From the NCBI GenBank assembly GCA_029261715.1, contig JAJDAT010000014.1, positions 1-64,000 of the forward strand: DNA of 64,000 bases, in the 5' to 3' direction. This stretch comes from Nitrospinia bacterium. Lineage in GTDB: Bacteria > Nitrospinota > Nitrospinia > Nitrospinales > JAJDAT01. The translations under genes were made by a program, and so were the position numbers. Every line of letters starts with the position of its first letter. The stretch's first letter is position 1. Positions 15,409 to 25,299 of this stretch are shown here, piece by piece. The notes under the pieces were generated by a model. That model did not search any database, was not told the origin of the DNA, and was given only the letters and a program-made list of their open reading frames with translations.

Positions 15409-18057
15409 ATGACACAATTAGAAACTAAATACGACCCCAAACAAGTCGAAAGTAAATGGACTGAGTTCTGGGACCAAAAGAAATACGCGCGCGGCGACGA
15501 AAGCATTGAAAAAGAAAGCTTTTCAATTGTTATTCCACCTCCAAACGTAACGGGTTCCCTGCACATTGGTCATGCTTTTAACAATGTATTACAAGATATC
15601 TTGACTAGATGGAAGCGTATGTCCGGATTCAATGCCCTTTGGCAACCAGGAACCGACCATGCCGGCATTGCTACCCAAAACGTAGTGGAAAAGCAGCTCA
15701 AAAAAGAGGGAACCGACCGCGAAGCTTTAGGTAGAGAACAGTTTATAGAAAGAGTATGGCAGTGGAAAGAAGAATCCGGCGGTAATATCAACCGCCAATT
15801 GGTTCGACTTGGCGGTTCAATGGATTGGGATCGTAACCGCTTTACAATGGATGAAGGACTTTCAAAAGCCGTTCGAGAGGTCTTTGTATCGCTCCACGAA
15901 GAAGGTTTAATCTACAAGGGCGACTACATTATCAACTGGTGTCCCCGTTGCCAAACAGCGCTTTCCGATTTGGAAGTAGAACATGAAGAAAAAACGGGTC
16001 ATCTGTACCATCTAAAATATTTCTTTTCTAACGAAGACAAGTTCTTAACCATAGCAACTACCCGGCCAGAGACTCTATTAGGTGATACTGCTGTCGCAAT
16101 AAACCCTAAAGACCCAAGATATATAGATTGTAAGGAAAAGACAGTTCAACTACCTATTTTAAATCGATCTCTTCCAATAATTGAAGATTCATATGTTGAT
16201 ATTGAATTTGGTACAGGGGCCTTGAAAGTAACTCCAGCCCATGACCCCAACGACTTTGAAATAGGCCAAAGACATAATTTACCTTCCATCAATGTTATGA
16301 ATCCAGATGGAACCATGAATGAAAAGGCTGGTATCTATCAGGGCCTAGATCGCTTTGAATGCCGTAAAAAATTGGTTGAAGATTTAACTGATAGCAAAAC
16401 CTTAGTCAAAATTGAAGAAATAGCTCATTCAGTCGGCCATTGCTACCGCTGTCAAACCTTAGTTGAGCCTTTTCTCTCTAAACAGTGGTTTGTTAAAGCA
16501 AAAATTTTGGCTCAACCTGCGATAGAAGCCGTTAAATCTGGGAAAATAAAAATAGTACCCAAGTTTTGGGAGAACACTTATTTCGAGTGGATGGAAAATA
16601 TTCGCGATTGGTGTATTTCGCGTCAAATTTGGTGGGGACACCAAATCCCCGCATGGATTTGCGACGATTGTGGAGAAATGACCGTCGCCAAAGAAAGTCC
16701 AACTAATTGCAAGTCCTGTAATGGGTCGGCTTTGACTCAAGACTCCGACGTATTGGACACCTGGTTTAGCTCGGCTCTTTGGCCTTTTTCCACCTTAGGC
16801 TGGCCAGAAAAAACGAAAAGCCTAGAGCGTTATTATCCAACTTCAGTACTAGTAACAGGGTTTGATATTTTATTTTTTTGGGTCGCACGAATGATTATGA
16901 TGGGGCTCAAGTTCATGGACGATGTTCCGTTTAAATACGTATATATTCACGCTCTTGTCCGCGACGCTGAAGGACAAAAAATGAGCAAGACAAAAGGGAA
17001 TGTTATCGATCCTCTTTTGATGATGGATAAGTTTGGAACCGACGCTCTACGTTTCACCTTAGCCGCGTTTGCAGCTCAAGGACGCGATGTCAAATTAGCC
17101 GAAGACCGAATAGAGGGCTATAGAAACTTTTGCAATAAAATTTGGAACGCTTCTAGATTTGCTTTGATGCATCTTGAAGATTATCGCGGCGATTGTAATT
17201 TAACCAAAGATTTAAAACTAGATTTAACCGACCGTTGGATTATTTCCCGACTAAATGGAACATGCCGCGAAGTAGATCAAGCTCTCAACGAATTTAAATT
17301 TAACGAAGCGTCGAGTTCTATTTATAAATTTATCTGGCAAGAATTTTGTGATTGGTATATCGAACTATTAAAACCTCGACTTTTTTCTAAAAGCGACGAT
17401 CGGTTTGTCGCTCAAAATGTATTAGCCCATGTTTTAGAATCATGTCTTAAGTTGTTGCATCCTTTTATGCCTTTCATTACGGAAGAAATTTGGCAAAAAT
17501 TGCCCATTCAAGGAGAATCCATAATGATTGCGGCATTTCCTCAGTATCAACAAGAACGAGAAGATCAAAAGGCAGAAATGACTATGGACTTGATCATGAA
17601 TGTAGTTACTGCAGTTCGTAATATTCGAGGGGAAATGAATATTAATCCGGGGCAAAAATTGGATTTATTAATCGAGACTAAAGATACTGAACTTCAAAAC
17701 ATCATCAACGATAACGTCCATTATATTAAGGACATCGCGAAAGCCGAGAACGTATCAGTTAGCGATTCCCAAACTAAACCTGACATTGCCGCATCTGTTG
17801 TGTTAAATAAAATGGACTTAATTGTTCCATTAGAGGGTGTCGTAGATTTTGAAGAAGAGAAAAAAAGAATTCAAAAAGAATTGAAAAAAATTGAAAAAGA
17901 CCTCATAGTTCTAAATAAGAAACTATCCAACCCTAATTTTGTCGACAAAGCCCCCCCTGAAGTCATCGAAAAAGACCGGGGCAGACAAACAAACTTGAGC
18001 GAAAAACAATTCAAACTGCTGGCTCATTTAAAAACTGTGGAACAAGGAATTGTATAG
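15409..18057 (+). CDS. valS: Valyl-tRNA synthetase
   Basis: This class I synthetase joins valine to tRNA-Val. At 882 residues it has the normal length. Landmarks in order: PPNVTGSLHIGHAFNN with the HIGH motif near residue 53, the editing domain with TTRPETLLGDTAVAINP, the zinc-type Cys clusters CPRCQT, CYRCQT and CDDCGE, the segment WGHQIPAWIC, and KMSKTKGNVIDP (KMSKS motif). The end is the long antiparallel coiled coil typical of bacterial ValRS (DFEEEKKRIQKELKKIEKDL, then NPNFVDKAPPEVI), which contacts the tRNA. No good ribosome-binding site is seen before this ATG; an overlapping ATG six bases earlier is out of frame. Confidence 0.98.
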   Translation: MTQLETKYDPKQVESKWTEFWDQKKYARGDESIEKESFSIVIPPPNVTGSLHIGHAFNNVLQDILTRWKRMSGFNALWQPGTDHAGIATQNVVEKQLKKEGTDREALGREQFIERVWQWKEESGGNINRQLVRLGGSMDWDRNRFTMDEGLSKAVREVFVSLHEEGLIYKGDYIINWCPRCQTALSDLEVEHEEKTGHLYHLKYFFSNEDKFLTIATTRPETLLGDTAVAINPKDPRYIDCKEKTVQLPILNRSLPIIEDSYVDIEFGTGALKVTPAHDPNDFEIGQRHNLPSINVMNPDGTMNEKAGIYQGLDRFECRKKLVEDLTDSKTLVKIEEIAHSVGHCYRCQTLVEPFLSKQWFVKAKILAQPAIEAVKSGKIKIVPKFWENTYFEWMENIRDWCISRQIWWGHQIPAWICDDCGEMTVAKESPTNCKSCNGSALTQDSDVLDTWFSSALWPFSTLGWPEKTKSLERYYPTSVLVTGFDILFFWVARMIMMGLKFMDDVPFKYVYIHALVRDAEGQKMSKTKGNVIDPLLMMDKFGTDALRFTLAAFAAQGRDVKLAEDRIEGYRNFCNKIWNASRFALMHLEDYRGDCNLTKDLKLDLTDRWIISRLNGTCREVDQALNEFKFNEASSSIYKFIWQEFCDWYIELLKPRLFSKSDDRFVAQNVLAHVLESCLKLLHPFMPFITEEIWQKLPIQGESIMIAAFPQYQQEREDQKAEMTMDLIMNVVTAVRNIRGEMNINPGQKLDLLIETKDTELQNIINDNVHYIKDIAKAENVSVSDSQTKPDIAASVVLNKMDLIVPLEGVVDFEEEKKRIQKELKKIEKDLIVLNKKLSNPNFVDKAPPEVIEKDRGRQTNLSEKQFKLLAHLKTVEQGIV

Positions 18058-18106
18058 CGTATGAAAGCTATGCATTAAACAACTAACTTCCCTTTATGTT
18101 TTCAAT

Positions 18107-19915
18107 ATGGAAACTCAAACTGGAATCATAGAACGAAACGAAATTTCGGAAGAATCCAAATGGGATCTATCTGACTTATTTGAGTCGGACTCTCAATGGG
18201 AATCTTTTCTTTCCGATCTTGAAAAAGATATATCTGGCTACGCAGTTTATAAAGGAACTTTGGCCAACTCTGCGCTCGCTATAAAAAATTGTCTTGAATT
18301 TGACGCTTCTCTTGCAAGGAGGTTGGATTCTTTATATTGCTATGCCCGCTTAAAAAAAGACGAAGACAAAACTAATTCTCAATATTTAGGCAATTATGAC
18401 AGAACCACTCGGATATATTCTGAAATTGGGGAAGCTAAAAGTTTCATCGCTCCAGAGCTTAACGCAATTCCTCAAGAAAAAATGGATGAGTATTTATCCG
18501 ATCCAATTCTCGATTTTTACAAATTAAAACTAGATAGAATTATTCGCTACAAAGAACATACCCTTTCCGACAAGGAAGAGTCCTTATTAGCTGCATCAAT
18601 GGAAATGTCTCAAGGTTCTCATAATACATTTGGGATGCTAAATAATGCGGATCTTGAATTTGGGACAGTCCAAGATAAAGAGGGAAATAAAGTTTCCATT
18701 ACACATGGAAATCTCCAAAGCTTAATGCAAAGCTACGATAGAGATCTTAGAAAGAATTCCTTTCATACTTTTTATTCTACGTATGAAAAGCATCAGTATA
18801 CATTCGCCTCTCTTCTTTCATCTAGTGTCAAAAAAGACATATTTTACGCAAAAAGTCGAAATTATAATTCAGTAAGAGAACAGGCTCTATTTTCCGAAAA
18901 TATACCCGTAGAGGTTTACGACAACCTAATAGATTCTGTACATAAAAACTTAGCTCCACTTTATAAATATTATAAATTGCGAAAAAACATTCTTTCGCTA
19001 GACGAACTACATATTTATGATTGTTCTGTTCCTCTTTCCAAAAATTTGACTTGGGAAATGAACTACGAAGAAGCCGTAGAAACAATTAGTAAAGCTTTAC
19101 AACCTTTGGGAGAGGAGTATATTAGTACTGTATACGAAGGAATTTCTCGCGGAAGGTGGGTAGATCGCTACGAAAATAAAGGCAAACAAAGTGGCGCTTA
19201 TTCGTCTGGCTGTTTTGATTCTCGTCCCTACATTTTACTGAATTACAAAAATGAAGATATAAATAGCCTTTATACTTTAGCCCACGAAGCGGGGCATTCA
19301 ATGCATTCCTATTACTCTCGAAAATCTCAACCTTATATTTATTCTGGTTACACAATTTTTGTCGCAGAAGTCGCTTCAACCTTCAACGAAGCATTGATTA
19401 CACGGCAATTACTTTCCCAGAATCCAAATCGAGATATGAAGATTTATTTGATTTGCAGGGAAATAGATAATTTCCGCGGCACTCTCTATCGTCAAACTAT
19501 GTTTGCAGAGTTTGAAAGGGATGTCTATGCAATGGCGGAAAGAGGAGAACCTTTAACGGTTGAATCATTCCGAGCTGTTTACCAAAAACTATTGGAACGT
19601 TACTTTGGAGACGGAGCAACGATAGACGAAATACTTCAATTAGAATGTTTTCGTATCCCCCACTTTTACTTTAGCTTTTACGTATATAAATACGCCACAG
19701 GAATTTCAGCCGCTTATAGCCTCGCAGAAAGAGTTCTGAAAGGCGATAAAAACGAGCTCAATGATTATTTGGCTTTTCTTAATTCAGGAGGAACCAAATA
19801 CCCAATTGACCAGTTAAAAGATGCAGGCGTAGATATGACAGACTCAAAACCAATCGACAAGTCCTTAGAAACATTCTCTGCGCTTGTTGATCAGTTAGAA
19901 AAATTAGTCGCTTGA
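18107..19915 (+). CDS. pepF: Oligoendopeptidase F (M3 family zinc peptidase)
   Basis: A cytoplasmic zinc peptidase of 602 residues, the usual PepF length, that cleaves short peptides. The catalytic site is HEAGHSMHSYYS (HExxH, with both His ligands and Glu), and the third ligand comes from the downstream FVAEVASTFNEALI segment. The N-terminal region (ESKWDLSDLFESDSQWESFL) is the standard PepF helical lid start. It begins 49 bases after valS on the same strand, so co-transcription is likely although the functions are unrelated. No oddities seen. Confidence 0.95.
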   Translation: METQTGIIERNEISEESKWDLSDLFESDSQWESFLSDLEKDISGYAVYKGTLANSALAIKNCLEFDASLARRLDSLYCYARLKKDEDKTNSQYLGNYDRTTRIYSEIGEAKSFIAPELNAIPQEKMDEYLSDPILDFYKLKLDRIIRYKEHTLSDKEESLLAASMEMSQGSHNTFGMLNNADLEFGTVQDKEGNKVSITHGNLQSLMQSYDRDLRKNSFHTFYSTYEKHQYTFASLLSSSVKKDIFYAKSRNYNSVREQALFSENIPVEVYDNLIDSVHKNLAPLYKYYKLRKNILSLDELHIYDCSVPLSKNLTWEMNYEEAVETISKALQPLGEEYISTVYEGISRGRWVDRYENKGKQSGAYSSGCFDSRPYILLNYKNEDINSLYTLAHEAGHSMHSYYSRKSQPYIYSGYTIFVAEVASTFNEALITRQLLSQNPNRDMKIYLICREIDNFRGTLYRQTMFAEFERDVYAMAERGEPLTVESFRAVYQKLLERYFGDGATIDEILQLECFRIPHFYFSFYVYKYATGISAAYSLAERVLKGDKNELNDYLAFLNSGGTKYPIDQLKDAGVDMTDSKPIDKSLETFSALVDQLEKLVA

Positions 19916-20024
19916 TTTATCTAGTTTGGGTTTCTACAGTTCACATCCAACTAAAGGCTTAATCGCCATTAATATATAAATTTTCCAGAAATTTAATACC
20001 AACCTTTCTAAAAGGAAAAGCGTC

Positions 20025-20855
20025 TTGAAACCTACCGATCGAGCCCCTCGGGCAAAACAAGGAAGACCTCATCAAAATGGGAATGGCCGCACAAACGCCA
20101 ACTCTACACGGCCCCCCAATCAGTCTAGATCCAGAACTGGTAGTAACAATGGAGGTTCTGATCAAAACGGGAGAAGACCAAATGCCAAAACCGCTACCCA
20201 ACTTTGGCTGGATTCCCCTTCCAATACTCTTACTTCTCACATTCCTGCGGCTGGGAAAAGAACTTCTAATGGCTTTTCAAAAAGGAATAGACCTCAGAAC
20301 GGCAATGATTCCTTTTCAGGAAACCCTAAGAATAGAAATCAAAAATCCGAACAGCCTAGAAATCAAAGAACTTGGAATAACAATGGTAAACCTCAAAGAG
20401 CGCCGGGTAAAAGGGACGACCGCCCTCAAAACTCTAACTCGCAACGCCGAGGGCATTCTAATCCTAGAAACCAAGTCGCAAAAAGCGAAAATTTAGCTTC
20501 TAATTCTAAGCTTGATGCTTTTAGCCTCTTTTGTGCCTATCACTTGGGAATTGGTCCAGATAACACCTATAGACAAACAAACCTAAATCAAGTAGCGCAA
20601 CGTTTTGGAGTAGAACCTGCAGTTATTCGTCAAGCGACAAAAGATTTTGGTTTTGATCCTGGAATGATGTTGGATAAAGAATTTGATTTAGCTTTGGCCC
20701 AACTAGACATTCAAGTTGCTCCCGAAGGAATTTCGAAAATTGAATTAGCCAAAGGAATTTATGACGAATTTTTGAACGCTCCAAATATAAAAAGAGATTG
20801 GGGAAAACTTATTGAGGAAGATAAAAAAGAAAACGCAAAAGTATTTGGGCGTTAA
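20025..20855 (+). CDS. Arg/Asn-rich disordered protein with conserved C-terminal domain
   Basis: TTG at 20025 is the likely start: AAGGA lies about eight bases ahead and no ATG is available before the repeat-like region. Residues 1-160 are low-complexity, rich in Asn, Arg, Gln, Gly, Pro and Ser (for example NGNGRTNANSTRPPNQ, RNQRTWNNNGKPQ) and strongly basic. Residues about 165-276 form a folded-looking domain (SLFCAYHLGIGPDNTYRQTN, VAQRFGVEPAVIRQATKDFG) with a helix-turn-helix flavour, followed by an acidic end. I infer an RNA- or DNA-binding protein with a disordered tail. It is not a known family to me. It converges on the PBP4 gene with an 18-base gap. Confidence 0.75.
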   Translation: MKPTDRAPRAKQGRPHQNGNGRTNANSTRPPNQSRSRTGSNNGGSDQNGRRPNAKTATQLWLDSPSNTLTSHIPAAGKRTSNGFSKRNRPQNGNDSFSGNPKNRNQKSEQPRNQRTWNNNGKPQRAPGKRDDRPQNSNSQRRGHSNPRNQVAKSENLASNSKLDAFSLFCAYHLGIGPDNTYRQTNLNQVAQRFGVEPAVIRQATKDFGFDPGMMLDKEFDLALAQLDIQVAPEGISKIELAKGIYDEFLNAPNIKRDWGKLIEEDKKENAKVFGR

Positions 20856-20873
20856 ATATAAACCTATAATAAA

Positions 20874-22364
20874 TTAATCTAATCGTTTAAAATTCAAACC
20901 TAATCTAACTAATTTATCCTGAATTTTTTGAGCCGACCAAGCTTGGCATCTTAAATCATTCATGAGAATGGAAAACGCTATACGTTCTCCATCTAAAGTT
21001 TGAAAATATCCTGAAAGTGCGCTAACGAAATCTAGAGTTCCTGTTTTTACGCGAACCGTACCTTTTCTTGGATGCCTTAAATATCTTTTCTTAACAGACC
21101 CCTCTTGGCCAATTACAGCTAAAGAAGAGATAAACTCTGGATAAATCTCCCAATTATCGTAAACGTCTTCTAATGTTTTCACTAAGATATTAGGAGAAAG
21201 TTTATTTGTGCGAGACAATCCCGAGCCATCATCCAGCTTATAATCCTTTTCTCCAAACCCAAGATCTTTTAAATATTTATTTACAAACTTTAATCCTTTT
21301 TCTGTCGACCCTGGAACACTTTCCTTTACCGCTCCCAAAGTTTTTATTAATTGCTCGGCGACAAAGTTGTTACTAAATTTATTTAATCCTCTCAGGATCA
21401 CCGCTAACGGTTCTGATTTATGTTTTAAAAGTATTCGAGCCTTTGCGGGAACAATCCCTATTCTTGTCCGGCCATTAATAACAATTCCAACTTTACTTAA
21501 AAAACTTTTAAACGTTTTTGCGGTATAAATGGCAGGGTATGAAATATTCAAATAATATTTTGCCAATTTAGTCCCTTTACGGAGGCTTCCAGTTACCTTT
21601 ATTTCATCTGAATCGTCTTTTTTTGTTCTATTAACAATTAGATGATATCTCCTTCCACGGCTTCGCGTAATAGCGCGGTTTTGCAATTTTAAATAATCAG
21701 AATTAGGCTCTACAATTACGCCAATTTTTTCTCCAGCCTTTTGACCCGCAGTCGCCAAGACTTTTACAGTATTGAAGTTAAAAGAGAGAGCGCCCAATGG
21801 AGCATTATAAGGTTCAGAACCAAACTTCTTTTTCCATGTTTTAATTCGCCGAACTGAATCAAAATAAGATTCGTCTGCAATTAGATCCCCTCGAATCTCT
21901 TCAATTGAAAGATTTTTTAAAGCGGAAGCTAAAAGCCACATTTGCTCAGTAACAAGCTTCGGATCTCCAAACCCTTTTATATATAAATCACCATCCAAAA
22001 CTCCATTCTCGATCTTCCCTAAAGTATATAACTTCGTATTAAACCGAAAATCAGGTCCTAGCTCTTTCAATGCGACTGCAGTTGTAATTAACTTTACATT
22101 TGAAGCTGGAACAAACAAATCCCCTTGTCGATATTGAAATAAAGTCTCTCGGCGATCAAGAGAATAAAACTTTACGCCAAACTCTCCCTTTTTAAGACAC
22201 GAGTGATTTAATGCTTCTCTTATATCTTTATCAAACTTTAATATATCTCGATTTTCTTTTTTCTCTTCAGCTTGAACAACAGCCGATATTGCTAAAATAA
22301 AAATAGCAAAAAATATTCGCAAAATAATATGTTGCAGAGTTTCTTTATGAGTAAAAGTTTTCAA
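20874..22364 (-). CDS. dacB: D-alanyl-D-alanine carboxypeptidase/endopeptidase, PBP4 type (S13)
   Basis: A periplasmic peptidoglycan hydrolase of 496 residues. It has an N-terminal signal peptide ending around AVVQAEE. The serine nucleophile lies in PASNVKLITT (SxxK). The second motif sits in DGSGLSRTNKL, and the KTG triad in VRVKTGTLDFVSALSGYF. The inserted domains II and III between the SxxK and the second motif are present, giving the long S13 length. It would trim D-Ala and cut cross-bridges. Upstream is a 256-base divergent gap shared with the kinase gene. Confidence 0.93.
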   Translation of the reverse strand: MKTFTHKETLQHIILRIFFAIFILAISAVVQAEEKKENRDILKFDKDIREALNHSCLKKGEFGVKFYSLDRRETLFQYRQGDLFVPASNVKLITTAVALKELGPDFRFNTKLYTLGKIENGVLDGDLYIKGFGDPKLVTEQMWLLASALKNLSIEEIRGDLIADESYFDSVRRIKTWKKKFGSEPYNAPLGALSFNFNTVKVLATAGQKAGEKIGVIVEPNSDYLKLQNRAITRSRGRRYHLIVNRTKKDDSDEIKVTGSLRKGTKLAKYYLNISYPAIYTAKTFKSFLSKVGIVINGRTRIGIVPAKARILLKHKSEPLAVILRGLNKFSNNFVAEQLIKTLGAVKESVPGSTEKGLKFVNKYLKDLGFGEKDYKLDDGSGLSRTNKLSPNILVKTLEDVYDNWEIYPEFISSLAVIGQEGSVKKRYLRHPRKGTVRVKTGTLDFVSALSGYFQTLDGERIAFSILMNDLRCQAWSAQKIQDKLVRLGLNFKRLD

Positions 22365-22620
22365 CTTTTTATTTAAGGTCTTGATAAAACGTTTCCTCCT
22401 TCACTTTTTAATTTTAAAGAGTCATTTTATCGGAAATTAAATAGACTCCCAAGCTTAAAACCTTACCTATGAACCTCTTGCTAACAATTCAGGGTTCGGT
22501 TACTATAGATTTTTAAATAAAAAACACGCCAATTAAAGACAACTCTTTGTAAAATAGTTTTATAACGAGAGCAAAACTAAATTTTAGCAATCCAATCATA
22601 CAAAATATTCGGAAATTAAC

Positions 22621-23625
22621 ATGGAATACGACATCGTAAGCGTTGGGAATGCGCTTGTAGATATACAAACTCAAGTCGACGACGCTTTTCTAGAATCTCT
22701 AGGATTTGCAAAAGGAGCAATGACCTTATCAGATCCTCAAACACAGGCAAAAATTTTGGAAAACCTTCCTAAAGGTTCCGCCAAGATTTCTTCCGGAGGT
22801 TCAGCGGCAAACACTATTCATGGAATCAGTGTACTTGGAGGAAAAACCTTTTATATTGGCAAAGTTGCCGACGACGATTATGGAAACCATTATGCTAACG
22901 ATATGGAAGTTTGTGGCGTCGGCTTTCCAAAGCCAAACACTGGAACTGAAGGAACCGGAACTTCTGTAGTATTAATAACTCCCGATTCTCAACGAACTAT
23001 GATAACTCATTTGGGAGTATCTGCAGAATTAGAAGAAAGTAACATTGATCTTGAAATTACAAAATCAGCCAGATTGGTATATATCGAAGGATATCTTTGG
23101 ACAGGAGATCAATCGCAGGCAGCTGCTATAAAAATGGCCAATATTGCTCAGGAAAACCAAATTCCCGTGGCATTCACATTAAGTGACGCTTTTGTAGTCG
23201 GCGGATTCAAAGAAAGCTTAATCGAGTTTATAAAAAATAAAGTAGATATTTTATTTTGTAACGAAGTTGAAGCTTTAGCCCTAACAGACGAGTCAAACTC
23301 ATCAGCAGCTGTTAACATTTTATCCGATTACGTAAAAACCGTTTTTTTAACAATGAGCGCTAAAGGATCATTAGTTAGCCAAAAGCCGCAAGATGTTATA
23401 GAAATTAAACCTTTCACCGTAGACCCTGTAGATACAACCGGGGCTGGGGATCTTTATGCCGCAGGCGCTCTTTATAGCATTCTATATGGCTATAGTTTAG
23501 AAGAAGCTGGAATTATAGGATCTTATTGCGCAGGTCAGGTAGTAACCCATCTAGGAGCTCGCATGCCTGTAAATTCGCATACAGATGTAGTCAAAATCTT
23601 GGATGAATATAAAAAGCTAATTTAG
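22621..23625 (+). CDS. PfkB-family kinase, adenosine kinase type
   Basis: A cytoplasmic sugar or nucleoside kinase of 334 residues. Motif 1 of the PfkB family is SSGGSAANTIHGISVLGG. Motif 2 is DPVDTTGAGDLYAAGALY, holding the anion hole and catalytic Asp. The start MEYDIVSVGNALVDIQTQVD and the closing VVTHLGARMP match bacterial adenosine kinase-like members found in alpha- and delta-type proteobacteria. Such enzymes return adenosine to AMP. Substrate cannot be proven from sequence, since ribokinase-like relatives share these motifs. The gene converges on the MltF gene with an 18-base gap. Confidence 0.88.
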   Translation: MEYDIVSVGNALVDIQTQVDDAFLESLGFAKGAMTLSDPQTQAKILENLPKGSAKISSGGSAANTIHGISVLGGKTFYIGKVADDDYGNHYANDMEVCGVGFPKPNTGTEGTGTSVVLITPDSQRTMITHLGVSAELEESNIDLEITKSARLVYIEGYLWTGDQSQAAAIKMANIAQENQIPVAFTLSDAFVVGGFKESLIEFIKNKVDILFCNEVEALALTDESNSSAAVNILSDYVKTVFLTMSAKGSLVSQKPQDVIEIKPFTVDPVDTTGAGDLYAAGALYSILYGYSLEEAGIIGSYCAGQVVTHLGARMPVNSHTDVVKILDEYKKLI

Positions 23626-23643
23626 TTTCGTCTAAAAAAACAC

Positions 23644-25047
23644 TTAAACGTTTTTTTTATTTAGATGATCGTAACTTTCTGGATTTCCCAACACCTTTTC
23701 TAAAATATCCAAATAATCTCGAATTCTTTGAACATAGCGAACGGGTTCAAGTCCCCTCGCGTAACCATGCTTTAAGGTTTTATAATATTTTTTTAATCGC
23801 AATAAAGGAAGAATTTCTTTTAAGTCTCTCCAAGTATTTGGATCTTTTCCAAATATTACGGCAAGTTCTTGCGCATCTAAAATATGGCCAAACCCAACAT
23901 TATAGGCCGCTAAAGCAATCCAAGTTCTATCCGGCTCTTTAATTTTTTCGTCTAATCGATTTTTCATCTTCGCTAGGTATCTTGCTCCTCCAAAGATACT
24001 TTCTTTTGGGTTTAGTCGATTTTCAACTCCCAAAGATTTTGCCGTCATTCGAGTCAGCATCATCAAACCTCGAACTCCTGTTGGGCTTTTCGCTTTTCTA
24101 TTCCATTTAGATTCTTGGTAAGCTAGCGACGCTAAAAGCATAGGATGAATTTTATTTTCCCTTCCAGCCACATCGAAAAGTTTTTTATACTTTGGAAATC
24201 GAATTTGCACATGGTCTAAAAAGGTCTTCAGGTTTATATAATCGAATTCCGGATAGTAACCATAATATCTTCCAAATAATTCTCCTAATTTCCCATTTGG
24301 AAAAGACTCAAACCATTGATTCAAAGATTTTTGTAACTCATGAGCATTTGCTGGGAGCATCCAAGACAACCAATGTTGTTGACCAAAATCCATAGCCGAA
24401 ACCAGCGAAGGGAAATACCTCCTGTTAATATCCAAGGTATTTGAATAAGCAATAGTACACTCAGCTTTTTCTCGCCAAACTTCTTCTAATAGTTTTTCCG
24501 CATCAGATCCAGGAACTACTTGGAAATTTAAATTTGGGTTTTCCTTTTTCAAATCCCACAAATAATTTTTTATATAACTTTCACCGCCAATTTTAATAAC
24601 TTTTCCAGCTAAATCATCAAAATTACTTGGACGTTTTGCTTTCCGGTGGCATACGACCTTCGGAGTCACTACTTGGTACACAGGACCAAACAAAAATCTT
24701 TCTTTCAAAGAACTTATCTGCGTCAAACCAGCAGCAATGAGGTCGCCTTCTCCGTTTTGAAGACCCGAAAGAAGGTTTTCAAAACTATTTTTTACTATAT
24801 AGCGCGTCTTAACTCCTATTTTTTTTGCATAGCTTTCAACTAACTCGTATTCAACTCCTTTTAATTGTCCTTCAAAGTCTACGAAGTACGTTGTGGGAGC
24901 ATTTTTTGTTAAAACTAAAAGCGTTCCTCTCTTCTTAATTTTTTCTAAAACAGTTGGCAAAGGTTTCTTTTGATCTATCAGATAGAATCCTATGTCGCAA
25001 ACGCCGACCAAAAATAGGATAATCAAAAGTCCTTTGATTTTTTTCAT
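23644..25047 (-). CDS. mltF: Membrane-bound lytic murein transglycosylase F type
   Basis: The 467-residue protein starts with a membrane helix (GLLIILFLVGVCDIGFYLI), then a periplasmic solute-binding-like domain (about 35-270: RGTLLVLTKNAPTTYF, GVEYELVESYAKKIGV, NLLSGLQNGEGDLIAAGLT), then an SLT lysozyme-like domain (about 285-440). The catalytic Glu is in ASLAYQESKWNRKA, followed by TGVRGLMMLTRMTAKSLGV and AAYNVGFGHILDA. This order is that of MltF, which cleaves peptidoglycan to 1,6-anhydro products and has a sensor-like first domain. Its neighbour PBP4 also acts on the wall, but each has its own transcript. Confidence 0.95.
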   Translation of the reverse strand: MKKIKGLLIILFLVGVCDIGFYLIDQKKPLPTVLEKIKKRGTLLVLTKNAPTTYFVDFEGQLKGVEYELVESYAKKIGVKTRYIVKNSFENLLSGLQNGEGDLIAAGLTQISSLKERFLFGPVYQVVTPKVVCHRKAKRPSNFDDLAGKVIKIGGESYIKNYLWDLKKENPNLNFQVVPGSDAEKLLEEVWREKAECTIAYSNTLDINRRYFPSLVSAMDFGQQHWLSWMLPANAHELQKSLNQWFESFPNGKLGELFGRYYGYYPEFDYINLKTFLDHVQIRFPKYKKLFDVAGRENKIHPMLLASLAYQESKWNRKAKSPTGVRGLMMLTRMTAKSLGVENRLNPKESIFGGARYLAKMKNRLDEKIKEPDRTWIALAAYNVGFGHILDAQELAVIFGKDPNTWRDLKEILPLLRLKKYYKTLKHGYARGLEPVRYVQRIRDYLDILEKVLGNPESYDHLNKKNV

Positions 25048-25299
25048 AAGAAACTTTCTGGGTAATATTTTCGGGAAGTAAGGAGCAATTAGATTAACAT
25101 AAATCTCTTTATCAAATTTAAAGAGGTCTAAGCTTTTTATCGGAAAAATTTATTAAAAATATAATTTTTTTAGCTACCCAAAAACTCCAGACAGCCCAAT
25201 CCTTTGATTTTAAATAAGTTTTAAACTCAAGCAGAAGAGTAATTTAAAAGAACAACATAAAAGTCATAAAAGAAAAATCTGAAATAATAAATAAAAATA

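Noticed and set aside
20077-20496. 139-codon plus-strand frame inside the Arg/Asn-rich gene
   Set aside because: It overlaps the gene in another frame, stops before the conserved end and has no family resemblance; low-complexity DNA easily stays open in several frames.
23625-23685. Terminator between the convergent kinase and MltF genes
   Set aside because: The A-run and T-run can pair, but the stem is almost entirely A-T with mismatches, so it is not convincing.
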